Source: CAVVFX01 sp963777595 (GTDB taxonomy: Bacteria; Acidobacteriota; Terriglobia; Bryobacterales; Bryobacteraceae). Taken from it: a stretch of DNA of 64,000 bases. The stretch is taken from contig CAVZRE010000046.1 of the NCBI GenBank assembly GCA_963777595.1, positions 1-64,000 on the forward strand. Direction: 5' to 3'. This document shows, one piece after another, positions 43,679 to 52,740 of this stretch. Position numbers and translations under genes: made by a program. Under the pieces are notes generated by a model. The model did not search any database. It had not been told where the DNA came from and was given only the letters and a program-made list of their open reading frames with translations. How positions within the stretch are numbered: position 1 is the first letter of the stretch; each line of letters opens with the position of its first letter.

Positions 43679-44530
43679 CTAGCAACGCACTTTTTTGAAG
43701 TAGGGCGGACGGAAAGGCCGTAGCCGGCGGTACCAGTTCGCTACCCACTGAGGAGCATAGCGTTTGATGGAGGAGACGGTCGCGGGAGGCTTTGCCCCGC
43801 CCGGATTCGCTCCGAGCGGCAATTTCCAGTAGGTCAGAGGATAATCGCTGGCGACGGGAGCCAGCGCTATGTCGACCGAGGCGATTTTTTTGGCGCACAC
43901 GATCAGGTAGGCCGGCCGGCTATTCACGAGTTCCACCCTGGACCGGAGCACCTGGGGATCCGCAACCTCATACCAGACCGATTCCCAAGGCTGCTCATAT
44001 AGAAGGACCGTCTGGATCTCAAAGCCGTTCTCCGGCGTGAACACGCGGAAGAACAGCTCTGGGCTGAACTGGTAGAAGCCGTGACCCATCTGATTGTTGG
44101 CCGGCGTGACGCCGAGAAAGTGTCCGCCCAGCGCCACTGCCTGCATACAGTTCTTGATGGCAAGGGGGAAGTTGAACACATGTTCCAAGGTTCCCCCATC
44201 GATTATCAGACTGAAGCGATCCCGTAAATCGTCCGGCCACGGTTGATTCAGGTCGTGCGTGATGGTGGCGTTTTCGTACGAGGACACGTCCATTGAATCA
44301 ATGTGGCCCGCGCCCAGCAACTTGAGCAGCGGCTCGCAATATCCCTTATCAGCAAACAGACGAGCCGTCTGGTCGCCGCTCAGATTGATTCCATTACGAG
44401 CCAGGAGGGGACGCATTTCGTCAGGCTTGACATACATCCACTGTCTTCCCAGGGTGAGAACCTGGCCAAGTGAGATACCCAAGTCTTTCGACCGTGCAAG
44501 GAACTGAATAGTTGCGAGGTCAAAGCCCAT
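43679..44530 (-). CDS. Methyltransferase-like protein of unknown specificity
   Basis: The 283-residue protein shows the latter half of a Rossmann methyltransferase: FSLIIDGGTLEHVFNFPLAIKNCMQAVALGGHFLGVTP, then NNQMGHGFYQFSPELFFRVF. The first 90 residues lack the usual glycine-rich motif I in standard form; the closest is MDVSSYENATITHDLN. SAM binding is therefore uncertain. It stands alone between a GT2 gene and an acyltransferase gene on the same minus strand. Confidence 0.7.
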   Translation of the reverse strand: MGFDLATIQFLARSKDLGISLGQVLTLGRQWMYVKPDEMRPLLARNGINLSGDQTARLFADKGYCEPLLKLLGAGHIDSMDVSSYENATITHDLNQPWPDDLRDRFSLIIDGGTLEHVFNFPLAIKNCMQAVALGGHFLGVTPANNQMGHGFYQFSPELFFRVFTPENGFEIQTVLLYEQPWESVWYEVADPQVLRSRVELVNSRPAYLIVCAKKIASVDIALAPVASDYPLTYWKLPLGANPGGAKPPATVSSIKRYAPQWVANWYRRLRPFRPPYFKKVRC

Positions 44531-44637
44531 TTAAGTAGAGGGTACGCAGCGTCAGGAGGGTAACGGCATGCAAGACATCAGTCTAACATGAGAGCCCTTG
44601 CTAGGGTAGAGGTGCCCAAGAAAACGTCCGCGCAATC

Positions 44638-45861
44638 TCATCCGTTGTGTGTAACAGAGACGTCTGCATGAAGGCCTTCCGCCCAGGCGTTAAGCCTTTT
44701 CCTCAACTGGCGGTGGATCGGCTCCTCGGCCAGTTTGAAAAACACAGCCGACAATCCGACCACTACCGACACATAGCAGATCAGCCAGAAGATTCCGAAC
44801 GTAACAAGGTGCAGTCCATGCAGGAATACAATCTGCAGCCATCCATAAACAGGCTCATGCAGGATGTACATGGTATAACTCGCGCCGCCCAGAAACACGA
44901 GCGCCGGCGTGGAAAGAAACCGCACCAGCACTCCACCCTCCAGGGCCAGCCCGAAAATCATCATCCCGTAAGCCGGGGCTAGCAACCCGTTGTGCGCCAC
45001 CGGATACGCCAGGCTGTCGCCATTCGCCAGCGCCAGGATGATGATGCCGATAGCGGGAAGATAAAAATAGGCGCCGCGCTTCCAGAGTCGCGACCCCGCC
45101 GGTATCAAGCGGTAAAGAAGTGCCAGCACGACCCCAATACAGAACTCCGGCAATCGCAGCAGCGGATTGTAGCGGATCACGTTGGCCCAGGTGGATTCCG
45201 GAAGAGCGCTGATGGTCGCCGGCACATCCCCGAAGTGTGGAATAGGCTGCAGGATAGCCAGGACCGGCAGCGCCAGCGACACCACCCACAGTGCGGCCGC
45301 CAATCCGAGAAGACGCGGTACCACCTGTCTCGCCTGCCCCTTGGCGAGCCGTGTGATCGCGAACCCCACTACCGGAAGCATGGCGTAAAAAAAGGCTTCA
45401 TCCGAGAGCGACCAGCCAGGATAGTTCCACGACAGTGCGGCTCCGGGAACCCATGCCTGCAGAAGGCAGACGTTCAAGATAAAATTGGTTGTTCCGGCGG
45501 CCGTCCCGCCATCCACCCCCGCGACTACCCGGTAGATTGCAAACGGAACCAGCATCAGCAAACCAGCCGCATAGGCAGGGTAAATGCGTGAGAAGCGGGC
45601 AATTCCAAAGCGGATCGCGTTGCGCGCCTGGAGCAATGTCCCCAGATCGTAATTGTAGGTAAGAACAAATCCCGAAAGAATAAAAAAGGCGCTGACCGCC
45701 GTATACCCGGTCTGAACCAGGCCTACCAGTGCGCGATGCACCTCGGGCGGACCACCGATCGAGCCGACGAGCGACTCGCTCTGATGGTATACCACTACCC
45801 ATAAGGCCAGGAAGAATCGGATTCCGGTCAGGGCAGCTAATTGTCGCCGGCTCGTGCTCAT
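44638..45861 (-). CDS. OafA/YrhL-type membrane acyltransferase (acyltransferase family 3)
   Basis: The ATG at 45861 gives 407 residues; the frame is open to 45891, inside the upstream gene. About ten membrane helices are predicted. The N-terminus LTGIRFFLALWVVVYHQSES carries the conserved Arg and the catalytic His of the family, and VSAFFILSGFVLTYNY and WSLSDEAFFYAMLP are family hallmarks. These enzymes O-acetylate or O-acylate surface glycans using acyl-CoA. The gene follows the third polymerase gene on the same strand after 16 bases. Confidence 0.92.
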   Translation of the reverse strand: MSTSRRQLAALTGIRFFLALWVVVYHQSESLVGSIGGPPEVHRALVGLVQTGYTAVSAFFILSGFVLTYNYDLGTLLQARNAIRFGIARFSRIYPAYAAGLLMLVPFAIYRVVAGVDGGTAAGTTNFILNVCLLQAWVPGAALSWNYPGWSLSDEAFFYAMLPVVGFAITRLAKGQARQVVPRLLGLAAALWVVSLALPVLAILQPIPHFGDVPATISALPESTWANVIRYNPLLRLPEFCIGVVLALLYRLIPAGSRLWKRGAYFYLPAIGIIILALANGDSLAYPVAHNGLLAPAYGMMIFGLALEGGVLVRFLSTPALVFLGGASYTMYILHEPVYGWLQIVFLHGLHLVTFGIFWLICYVSVVVGLSAVFFKLAEEPIHRQLRKRLNAWAEGLHADVSVTHNG

Positions 45862-45877
45862 CCGGGAGCCGCCGGTT

Positions 45878-47275
45878 TCAGCGCGCTGCAATGGGAAAAG
45901 ACCGCTTCCCTACGAAGGGCACCGGAACGGTCGCGTAGCGAGACGGCTGGGCCGCGACGGGCGTCTCCGTCATCCCCGCACGCATCATCCTCTGCATAGC
46001 GATCGCAAAGCCTGCAAGCACAAACTGGTGTGGATGCTTGTCGCAGGTCATAAACGTTTCGCAGACCATAAAGTAAACCAGTGCTGCCTCGGTGCACAGC
46101 GTGATCGACAACATCAGCTCCTGCGTGGGCGCTGCTGGACGGGCAATCGTGAACTTTCGCATGGCGCGAATCTGACTGTAAATCAATCCCAAAAAGATCA
46201 AATAAGAGATAACACCGGGAAAACCGCACTCGCTCGATATCTCGAGGTAAGTATTGTGTGCCGGAAGGTAGGGCTTGTGTTGGCCATTCGGCCGTAGCAT
46301 TACGTCCCACCGGTACTGCGTAAACATGCCCGCCCCTACACCCACAACCGGATGCTCGATCGTGGCCTGAATCGCATCATGCATGATCTCATGCCTTTCG
46401 AACGCGGAAGCTTCGGCTTCGGTCATCTCCCCATGCTGCTCCTGCGGGTTGAAGGCGTCTAAAACTGTCGAGAGTCTTTCTATCGTGCTGGTGGGCAAAG
46501 CTATCAGTGCCACCCCGATTCCCAGAATTGCCAAAGCGAGAATCGCTACCCTCTGCACACCCTTGCTCCGCATAAAATAAACGGCTAGCATGGCGACCAA
46601 AGCGGGAATCGAGGCGCGGGTGCCGGTCCGGCCGATCATTAACAATAGATAGCAGCAACCACCCGACAGCAGTGTGTAGCGCACGATCGGGTTTCGCACC
46701 CGGGTGCAAATAAGGACCATGAAAGGGATAGTGAAGCCGGCCAGCAGTGCAACATCGTCCGGATTGCCGAACGTGCCGCTCAGACCGTAGCGGCCATACA
46801 TCTCTTTCCCATTCAGAACCAGATGGCACAGACAGGAGAAAGCCAGCACGCCGCAGATCTTCACAATATCCTTAGGGGTCTTGGCGGCGATCGCAACCAG
46901 CAGCATCAGGGGAAGGAAGAATTGCATATACCAGAGCACATACACGAAGGTGCCTCCCTTCCAGTGACTGAACGGAGCCGAAAGGCACATACTGGCGACC
47001 AAAACTAAAAAGGAAACTCCAACCTTTGATTGCAGCTCTCTCAACCCTCCAGCCATAATCACAACTACGATACAAAGACTGCATATGACCGCGGGGAGCT
47101 TGTAACCTACCAACACCGAATCGAATGGCCGTGCAAAATGAGTGAAGATGAGGATAGCGACAAAATAAAAGGGCAATTGCGAGCCGGATGGAGCCGGAAC
47201 TGCTGCCGCCCCCTGCGGCGGAGAATTATATGTTGCCTGGAAGCGGGAGGGTGCTACCCGCGATACCGAATTCAT
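45878..47275 (-). CDS. O-antigen ligase/polymerase family membrane protein (third copy)
   Basis: About 465 residues from ATG 47275 (the frame is open to 47353). Ten to twelve helices are predicted. Typical landmarks are LSGTFGNPDDVALLAGFTIPF, IGRTGTRASIPALVAMLAVYF, then a periplasmic loop with EHPVVGVGAGMFTQYRW and PAHNTYLEISSECGFPGVISYL, which match the Wzy_C/O-antigen ligase pattern well (HPxxGxGxG, HNxxL, ExG). It would polymerise or ligate polymer. It is cotranscribed with the OafA-like acyltransferase. Confidence 0.85.
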   Translation of the reverse strand: MNSVSRVAPSRFQATYNSPPQGAAAVPAPSGSQLPFYFVAILIFTHFARPFDSVLVGYKLPAVICSLCIVVVIMAGGLRELQSKVGVSFLVLVASMCLSAPFSHWKGGTFVYVLWYMQFFLPLMLLVAIAAKTPKDIVKICGVLAFSCLCHLVLNGKEMYGRYGLSGTFGNPDDVALLAGFTIPFMVLICTRVRNPIVRYTLLSGGCCYLLLMIGRTGTRASIPALVAMLAVYFMRSKGVQRVAILALAILGIGVALIALPTSTIERLSTVLDAFNPQEQHGEMTEAEASAFERHEIMHDAIQATIEHPVVGVGAGMFTQYRWDVMLRPNGQHKPYLPAHNTYLEISSECGFPGVISYLIFLGLIYSQIRAMRKFTIARPAAPTQELMLSITLCTEAALVYFMVCETFMTCDKHPHQFVLAGFAIAMQRMMRAGMTETPVAAQPSRYATVPVPFVGKRSFPIAAR

Positions 47276-47663
47276 CTTTTCAGGATACGCTAGATTGCGG
47301 TCAAACCGATGACTCAGCCGTCCCGGTACTAGTAGTAGGGTGTTGGGGATCAACGAAACGGAAAAACCGGGTTAAGGTCACGCGATATTTACAGGGCAGG
47401 CAAAGGACGCACCGGTTTTCTTTCAGCAACTGGTCCCTCCGATGATACCCCTGTGGTGGAGAAGTGCATTCCAACTCGACTACTGTACCTTCAGCAAGCA
47501 GCAATGCACCCCGGAAGCGGGGCGAGATTTTTGGAATACCGTTGGGCCAGAAGTTTGGGGTTTTGCAGTGAAGGTAGCGCCGATTGCCGCACAAGCATTA
47601 CTAGGCCTTTGATCGGCTTCAGCGGGTGGACAACGCTACGTCCACGCCATCACGATGCAAATC
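47276..47663. other. Intergenic region without a recognisable gene
   Basis: The 388 bases between the third polymerase gene and the DUF5615 gene contain no frame I can support. A small hairpin CCCCG-GAAG-CGGGG (47509-47522) followed by ATTTTT lies in the middle. Part of the region must hold the promoter of the polymerase/acyltransferase pair; no clear consensus was seen. Confidence 0.35.
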
Positions 47664-47996
47664 CTACCGGAACGGAATTTCCACCTCGGCATAGCTGCGC
47701 GGCGTAGCTGAATTAATCGTGGCGACAATGCGTTCAAGATGCAACCGAACGCGTGACCATTTGGTGGTGCCTGTCAAAACAACAATGGCAATCTTTCGCC
47801 CGGCTAAGTTTTGCTGATAGCGAAGGTTGCCGTCTGTCGTGAACAAAAGATCGAACGCCGCTTCCTCCGCCACCTTAAGCAACGCGCCGTTGGAAAGCTG
47901 TTCCCGGCCTCTTGCCTTAGCCGTAACAACAGTGTGAGGACGAAGCGCGTGGGAAACGCCCCTCGGCGCTCCGTGATCAAAGAGGATGAGCATCAA
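47664..47996 (-). CDS. DUF5615-family PIN-like protein (putative toxin)
   Basis: The 110-residue protein matches the DUF5615 pattern: LILFDHGAPRGVSHAL with Asp8, GREQLSNGALLKVAEEAAFDLLFTTDGNLRYQQNL with the acidic pair around TTD, and KIAIVVLTGTTKW. The fold is PIN-like and these proteins usually pair with DUF433 proteins, as here. Whether it is an active RNase is not established. It overlaps the upstream partner gene by 20 bases, so expression is coupled. Confidence 0.85.
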   Translation of the reverse strand: MMLILFDHGAPRGVSHALRPHTVVTAKARGREQLSNGALLKVAEEAAFDLLFTTDGNLRYQQNLAGRKIAIVVLTGTTKWSRVRLHLERIVATINSATPRSYAEVEIPFR

Positions 47997-48237
47997 CGAG
48001 TTCTGCGCTCGGAGGCATCATAGGTGTCTTAAGGCTCTGGGCCACGAACTCAAGAACTGCGGTAATCTGCTCGCGCGTCACGTCGAATTGTTCCATCACT
48101 TCTTCGACACTCAAATCTTCAAGGTTTTCAATGACCGTGGCGACGGGCAAACGCGTATCCTTAAACACCCATGCGCCGCTCACCTTGCCGGGGATGCTTT
48201 CCACGGCGGGACATTGGGACCAATCGAGATTTGCCAT
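47977..48237 (-). CDS. DUF433-family protein (putative antitoxin)
   Basis: The 86-residue protein starts at ATG 48237, seven bases downstream of AAGGG; an ATG five codons upstream is also in frame. The DUF433 pattern is complete: VSGAWVFKDTRLPVATVIENLEDLSVEEVMEQF followed by TREQITAVLEFVAQSL. The domain has a helix-turn-helix-like fold and is the usual upstream partner of DUF5615 proteins. The pair may be a stabilising toxin-antitoxin unit between two polysaccharide segments. Confidence 0.85.
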   Translation of the reverse strand: MANLDWSQCPAVESIPGKVSGAWVFKDTRLPVATVIENLEDLSVEEVMEQFDVTREQITAVLEFVAQSLKTPMMPPSAELVDAHPL

Positions 48238-48595
48238 GTAGTTACCCTTCATCCATCGTAGCCTTTACCACGGTTCGGCGGCGGCGTCACGTCGAAAAGG
48301 CAAAATCATGATCGCGTCAGCCATATTCCGTTGATCGCTTTGATAGGCGCCATATATCTGCTCCTCGCAGTTCTATATATGCCAGCGATGTGGTTGTGGA
48401 GACGATCTTGAAATCGGTTTTCCGCTCCGTCGATCCCCAACACCCTGGTAACCGGACTTTCATGCGTGACCGCTCGCCTCGCTATGCCCCGATATTCCGT
48501 TCTAATTAGTCGATGGTATGATTACATTTTCCAATGAGTGAGCCGGAGGACCTCCAACTGATCTGCCAAGGCCCGAATCGTCCTCTCGGACTAAC
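48238..48595. other. Intergenic region with one hairpin
   Basis: This 358-base gap separates the divergent DUF433 and deacetylase-like genes and has no supportable frame. CATATAT (48351-48357) and ATATATG (48375-48381) form an inverted repeat enclosing a second stem CTGC-TCCTC-GCAG (48358-48370). It is about 115 bases upstream of the DUF433 start and could be an operator or an RNA hairpin. Confidence 0.35.
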
Positions 48596-49582
48596 GTGCT
48601 CACTCCCCTCCATCATGGTGCATGGGGACTGCTCTTGCTGAACGGCCACGGACCGGGGTCCGTCATTTGGCCAGACGGAAAAACCTTCAGCTTTACGGTT
48701 TTCGACGATCCCGACTCCCAGACTCCTGAAGTTGCGGAAATGGTCTATGGCTTTCTCGCGGATCACGGCATCCGCACCACCAAGGGAGTCTGGCCGCTCG
48801 CGCCCCGCCGGACACCGTCCGACCACGGAGCTACTTGTGGCGATGCTGCGTTCCTCGCCTGGCTCCAGTCCCTCCAGCGGCAGGGTTTCGAGCTCGGCTT
48901 CCACAACGCGACATCCCATACCAGCACCCGCGAGGAAACCCTCGAAGGGCTGCGGCAATTCAATGAATACTTTGGAGATTATCCTTCTTCAATGTCAAAT
49001 CATTATTATAATTTCGAGGGAATCTATTTCGCCGGTGCCCGCGTCAGCGGCTGGAGACGCACCGTCTACAACCTGATGACCCGCGGAAAACACAGCGGTA
49101 AATTCACCGGCGAGGTCCCGGCTCACGAGAACTTTTGGGGCGATCTGTGCCGTCAGCACATTCGCTACGTCAGAAATTTTACTTTCCGGGAAATCAATAC
49201 CCTTGCGGTTTGCCCCTGGATGCCTTACCACGACCCCGATCGTCCCTTCGTCAACGCCTGGTATGCCTCCGCCGAAGGCGCCAATGTCCGGAGCTTTCTG
49301 CAATTGATCTCCGAAGAGAATCAGGATCGCCTGGAACAGCAGGGTGGGTTTTGTCTCGCCTATACTCACTTCGGCCATGGCTTCGTCGAAGACGGCAAGC
49401 TTTCACCCAGGTTCTGCGAGCTGATCCGGCGGCTTTCCCGGAAGCCGGGCTGGTTTGCGCCTGTCTCCACCGTTTTGGATCACCTGAAGCCGCCCTCGGG
49501 ATTCCACCTCCTCGGCGCACCCGATCGAGCTCAACTCGAAAATCGGTGGCTGCGGGAAAAGATCCTCCACGGCACCTCCTGA
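48596..49582 (+). CDS. Polysaccharide deacetylase-like (NodB-fold) protein
   Basis: The 328-residue protein (GTG start, no good ribosome site seen) opens its fold with GKTFSFTVFDDPD (Asp37/Asp38 in the NodB motif 1 position). Motif-2-like His103 and His108 follow in FELGFHNATSHTSTREETL; the spacing differs by one residue from the common HxxxH. Late residues CLAYTHFGHGF could complete the site. It may remove N-acetyl groups from an amino sugar before re-acylation. The 1-base gap to the GNAT-like gene indicates coupling with that gene and FkbH. Confidence 0.6.
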   Translation: MLTPLHHGAWGLLLLNGHGPGSVIWPDGKTFSFTVFDDPDSQTPEVAEMVYGFLADHGIRTTKGVWPLAPRRTPSDHGATCGDAAFLAWLQSLQRQGFELGFHNATSHTSTREETLEGLRQFNEYFGDYPSSMSNHYYNFEGIYFAGARVSGWRRTVYNLMTRGKHSGKFTGEVPAHENFWGDLCRQHIRYVRNFTFREINTLAVCPWMPYHDPDRPFVNAWYASAEGANVRSFLQLISEENQDRLEQQGGFCLAYTHFGHGFVEDGKLSPRFCELIRRLSRKPGWFAPVSTVLDHLKPPSGFHLLGAPDRAQLENRWLREKILHGTS

Positions 49583-49583
49583 A

Positions 49584-50720
49584 ATGCCCATCGGAATCGA
49601 AGGCTATTCCTCCCGTCGCCTGGATAGTATTCGCGCTTTGAACTCTCGCTTCCGTTCCGCCGGGGTGCAGGAAGGCTACTTTTTACCCGAACGGACCGGC
49701 GTGATCGACCCCGGCCCTCCTTTTGAGGCTTTGCCCGCGTTGCCGGTCGTCAAACGGCACTTTCTCCTGCTCGACGGCGATGTCGTTCGCGGCGGCTTCA
49801 TTCTTCAGGATCAACAGTTTTATTTGCAGGGCCGCACCGAATGGGTGACCAATGTCCAGATGCCCGTCACCGAAGGTTTGGTCGACCGCCGCTATGGCCA
49901 CCTCGTCATCCTGATGCTCCAAGCCATCCTCAAACGCTCGCCGCTGGCTTTCGCGGTCGGTATGGGCGGCATGGACCAGCCCCTCCCACGCCTCCTGGCC
50001 GCTTCCAAATGGCACGTCGCACCGGTGCCGTTTCTTTTCTATGTTCTTCGTCCGGCACGCTTCCTGCGCGAAATGCCGGTGTTACGGTCTACCCCCGCCA
50101 GATCCGCCGTCATGAATGCAGCCGCCTTGACCGGAGCGGGTTCCCTGGGCTTCTCGCTCATTCACCGCCTGAGTGCCCTGCGCCATGGCGGAAAGCTTTC
50201 CCTCGGTCCGCTACCCGAGATCGCCACGCATTGGGATACCTGGGCCGATGAGCTTTGGGAGAGCTACCGCGAGACCACTTCTCTCGCTGCGATCAGGGAT
50301 AGTCAACACCTCCCCTTATTCCATCCCCCAGGGGAAAACTTCGCCATCTATCGCTGCCGGCAGCAAGGCCGTTCGATCGGATGGTCCGCGGTCCAGGTCA
50401 CACCGATGCGCCGGAACCGGTACTTCGGCAACCTTCGCGTCGCAACAATTCTCGACAGCGTCTGCCGGCCGGGTTCCGAAGCGGCCGTGACTCGCTCCAC
50501 ACTCGCCATGCTGCGTAAGCAAGGCGCGGAACTCGTCGTCGCCAACCAGCTTCACCAAGGCTGGGTGAAGGCCATGCGGCAAGCCGGCTTTCTGGACGGG
50601 CCTTCTAATTTCATCTGCGCGCTCTCCCCGCGTTTGCGCGACGCCCTCGCGCCTTTCGACACCGAGTACCTGAAGGTTCATATTTCACGGGCCGATGGAG
50701 ATGGAAGAATCCATCTCTAG
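49584..50720 (+). CDS. GNAT-like acyltransferase of unknown specificity
   Basis: The 378-residue protein has the length and helix-strand layout of two-domain GNAT proteins (FemAB or Eis-like build). Regions such as EGLVDRRYGHLVILMLQAIL and RTAVTRSTLAMLRKQGAELVVANQ-like helices could be acyl-carrier-binding parts; no family signature is conclusive. It sits between a deacetylase-like gene and the FkbH/carrier-protein pair with almost no gaps. It is therefore a candidate for transferring the glyceryl group from the carrier protein to a sugar. That role is an inference. Confidence 0.5.
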   Translation: MPIGIEGYSSRRLDSIRALNSRFRSAGVQEGYFLPERTGVIDPGPPFEALPALPVVKRHFLLLDGDVVRGGFILQDQQFYLQGRTEWVTNVQMPVTEGLVDRRYGHLVILMLQAILKRSPLAFAVGMGGMDQPLPRLLAASKWHVAPVPFLFYVLRPARFLREMPVLRSTPARSAVMNAAALTGAGSLGFSLIHRLSALRHGGKLSLGPLPEIATHWDTWADELWESYRETTSLAAIRDSQHLPLFHPPGENFAIYRCRQQGRSIGWSAVQVTPMRRNRYFGNLRVATILDSVCRPGSEAAVTRSTLAMLRKQGAELVVANQLHQGWVKAMRQAGFLDGPSNFICALSPRLRDALAPFDTEYLKVHISRADGDGRIHL

Positions 50721-50776
50721 TGATTTCCTCGCTTCCGGTTGGATCGACTCGATACAATGGTCTTTCTTGCACCGGA

Positions 50777-52510
50777 ATGACGCTCACCGAAGCCCTCACT
50801 ATACTCAAAGGTAAACAGGAGCCTCACTGGCCGCCGTTTCGCGTACTCCTCGCTTGCGGATTTACGCCTCTGCACCTGCAGACATTTCTGGGCGCTTCTC
50901 TACGGCAAAACCTTCCCCGCCATCACGTCGAAATCTCCACCGGACTGTACGGCGATCTCGCCGGTACTTTATCCCAATGGGACGCTCCGGATCTGCAGGC
51001 GGCCGCTGTAATCATCGAATGGCCGGATCTCGATCCGCGCCTCGGCTACCGCAGTCTCGGCGGCTGGGGATTGAAAGACGTGGCCGATATCGAATCCCAT
51101 GTCGAGCAGTCGCTGAACCGCCTGCGTGACTCGTTCGATCGCGCTCCCCGCCAATGCCGCATCGCGCTCTGCCTCCCCACGCTGCCCCTGCCGCCTCTTT
51201 TCCATACTGCCGGCTGGCAGGCCTCGGCCGCGGAAACCCGGCTGCAAGCGGCTCTTTACGAGTTCGCCGCCTGGGCCGCATCCCGCGAAAACGTTCGCCT
51301 CGTGAACTCCCGGCGCCTCGCCCAGCTATCTCCCCCCGGCGAGAACTATGACTTTAAGACTGACCTGCTCGCCGGCTTGCCGTACACCCTCAAACACGCT
51401 GGACGAGTGGCCTTCTTCCTCGCCAATCTCATTCAACCGCCGCCACCTAAGAAAGGTTTGATCACCGACCTCGACGATACTCTCTGGAAGGGGATCGTCG
51501 GCGAAGTGGGGGCTGAAAATGTGAGCTGGGACCTCGCCAGCCACAGCCAGTTGCACGGCATCTACCAGCAACTCCTTGCCTCACTCGCCGCTCAGGGCGT
51601 CCTCGTTGCCGTAGCCAGCAAGAATAGTCCTGCGCCGGTCGATCAGGCGTTCGCCCGTCAGGACATCCTGCTCGCGCGGGATTCTATTTTCCCCGTCGAA
51701 GTCCATTGGCTCGAAAAGTCCGGCTCCGTCACCCGCATTCTCGAACAATGGAATATCGGCCCCGATAGTGTGGTTTTCGTCGATGACAGCCCCATGGAGC
51801 TCGAAGAAGTTCATGCCGTCCATCCGGAGGTTGAATGTCTGCTGTTTCCCAAGAACGACTATGCGGCCGCTTACCGGCTCTTTCAAGACCTGCGTGACCG
51901 TTTCGGTAAACCGCAGATCCGGGAAGAGGATACGCTGCGGCTCGCCAGCCTCCGCCAGGCAGCCGTTTTGCCGCCGCCCGGCGACGCAAGTGAGACCACC
52001 GAAGCTCTGCTCGCTGCGGCAGGCTCCGTTTTGACCATCGACTTCGCGCCTCCCGCCGAAGATGGCCGTGTCCTCGAATTAGTCAATAAAACCAATCAAT
52101 TCAACTTGAACGGTATCCGCTACACGGAAGTCGACTGGCATAACCAGCGGAATGCGCCCGGCGCCGTCGTGATGGTCGTGTCGTATCGCGATAAATTCGG
52201 GCCGCTCGGCAAAATCGCGATCCTCAAAGCGCGCCAGGCCGGCGTCGACCTGATCGTCGACACCTGGGTCATGAGCTGCCGGGCCTTCGCCCGCCGCATC
52301 GAGTACCAGATCTTACAGATCTTATTCGATCGCCTCGGCGTCCGGCAAATATCTTTTGAGTTGACTCCGACCAGCAAGAATGGTCCGGTCGTTACCTGTT
52401 TCGCGTCCCTCCTGGAAGCGGAACCAGACGGCCCATTTCAACTCACTTACGAAGCTTTCAAGGCAAAATGTCCTACCGTATATCATCAGATAGAGTACCT
52501 GCGTGACTGA
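50777..52510 (+). CDS. FkbH-like HAD enzyme (glyceryl-ACP synthase)
   Basis: The frame is open from 50720, but ATG 50777 starts at the conserved LTEALTILKG and gives 577 residues, the usual FkbH length. An N-terminal SGNH-like region (about 20-220) has LLACGFTPLHLQTFL. The HAD domain carries DLDDTLWKGIVGE (Asp231, Asp233), VAVASKN and VFVDDSPMELEEV. A C-terminal GNAT-like domain follows (about 420-570, FNLNGIRYTEVDW). FkbH enzymes dephosphorylate 1,3-bisphosphoglycerate and load the glyceryl unit on a carrier protein. The carrier gene overlaps its end. Confidence 0.93.
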   Translation: MTLTEALTILKGKQEPHWPPFRVLLACGFTPLHLQTFLGASLRQNLPRHHVEISTGLYGDLAGTLSQWDAPDLQAAAVIIEWPDLDPRLGYRSLGGWGLKDVADIESHVEQSLNRLRDSFDRAPRQCRIALCLPTLPLPPLFHTAGWQASAAETRLQAALYEFAAWAASRENVRLVNSRRLAQLSPPGENYDFKTDLLAGLPYTLKHAGRVAFFLANLIQPPPPKKGLITDLDDTLWKGIVGEVGAENVSWDLASHSQLHGIYQQLLASLAAQGVLVAVASKNSPAPVDQAFARQDILLARDSIFPVEVHWLEKSGSVTRILEQWNIGPDSVVFVDDSPMELEEVHAVHPEVECLLFPKNDYAAAYRLFQDLRDRFGKPQIREEDTLRLASLRQAAVLPPPGDASETTEALLAAAGSVLTIDFAPPAEDGRVLELVNKTNQFNLNGIRYTEVDWHNQRNAPGAVVMVVSYRDKFGPLGKIAILKARQAGVDLIVDTWVMSCRAFARRIEYQILQILFDRLGVRQISFELTPTSKNGPVVTCFASLLEAEPDGPFQLTYEAFKAKCPTVYHQIEYLRD

Positions 52511-52739
52511 CATCCGATCCAGACTGACCCGCTGTTTTAGTACCGTTTTTCCAGACCTGCCCGTGGAAACCATTCCTACCGTTAGCCAGGCCACTCTCAC
52601 CGTATGGGATTCCATTGCGTCCATCACCTTGATCAATGTCATTGAGGAAGATTTTTCTATTTCCCTGGACTACGAGCTTCTGCCCGAGCTGACTTCTTTT
52701 GATCGCATTGCCGGCTATCTTGCCGGCAAGACTGCCTGA
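52503..52739 (+). CDS. Acyl carrier protein partner of FkbH
   Basis: The 78-residue protein (GTG start) overlaps the FkbH gene by 8 bases. The phosphopantetheine site is Ser37 in VWDSIASITLI, a WDS(I/L) context common in carrier proteins linked to FkbH. The acidic helix 2-3 region (NVIEEDFSISLDYELLPEL) fits a carrier fold. It should hold the glyceryl group. It is clearly different from the carrier protein at 30475, so the locus has two dedicated carriers. Confidence 0.9.
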   Translation: MTDIRSRLTRCFSTVFPDLPVETIPTVSQATLTVWDSIASITLINVIEEDFSISLDYELLPELTSFDRIAGYLAGKTA

Positions 52740-52740
52740 C

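Noticed and set aside
47301..47594. 97-codon minus-strand frame between the polymerase gene and the DUF5615 gene
   Set aside because: No domain, unusual composition and no ribosome site; treated as non-coding.
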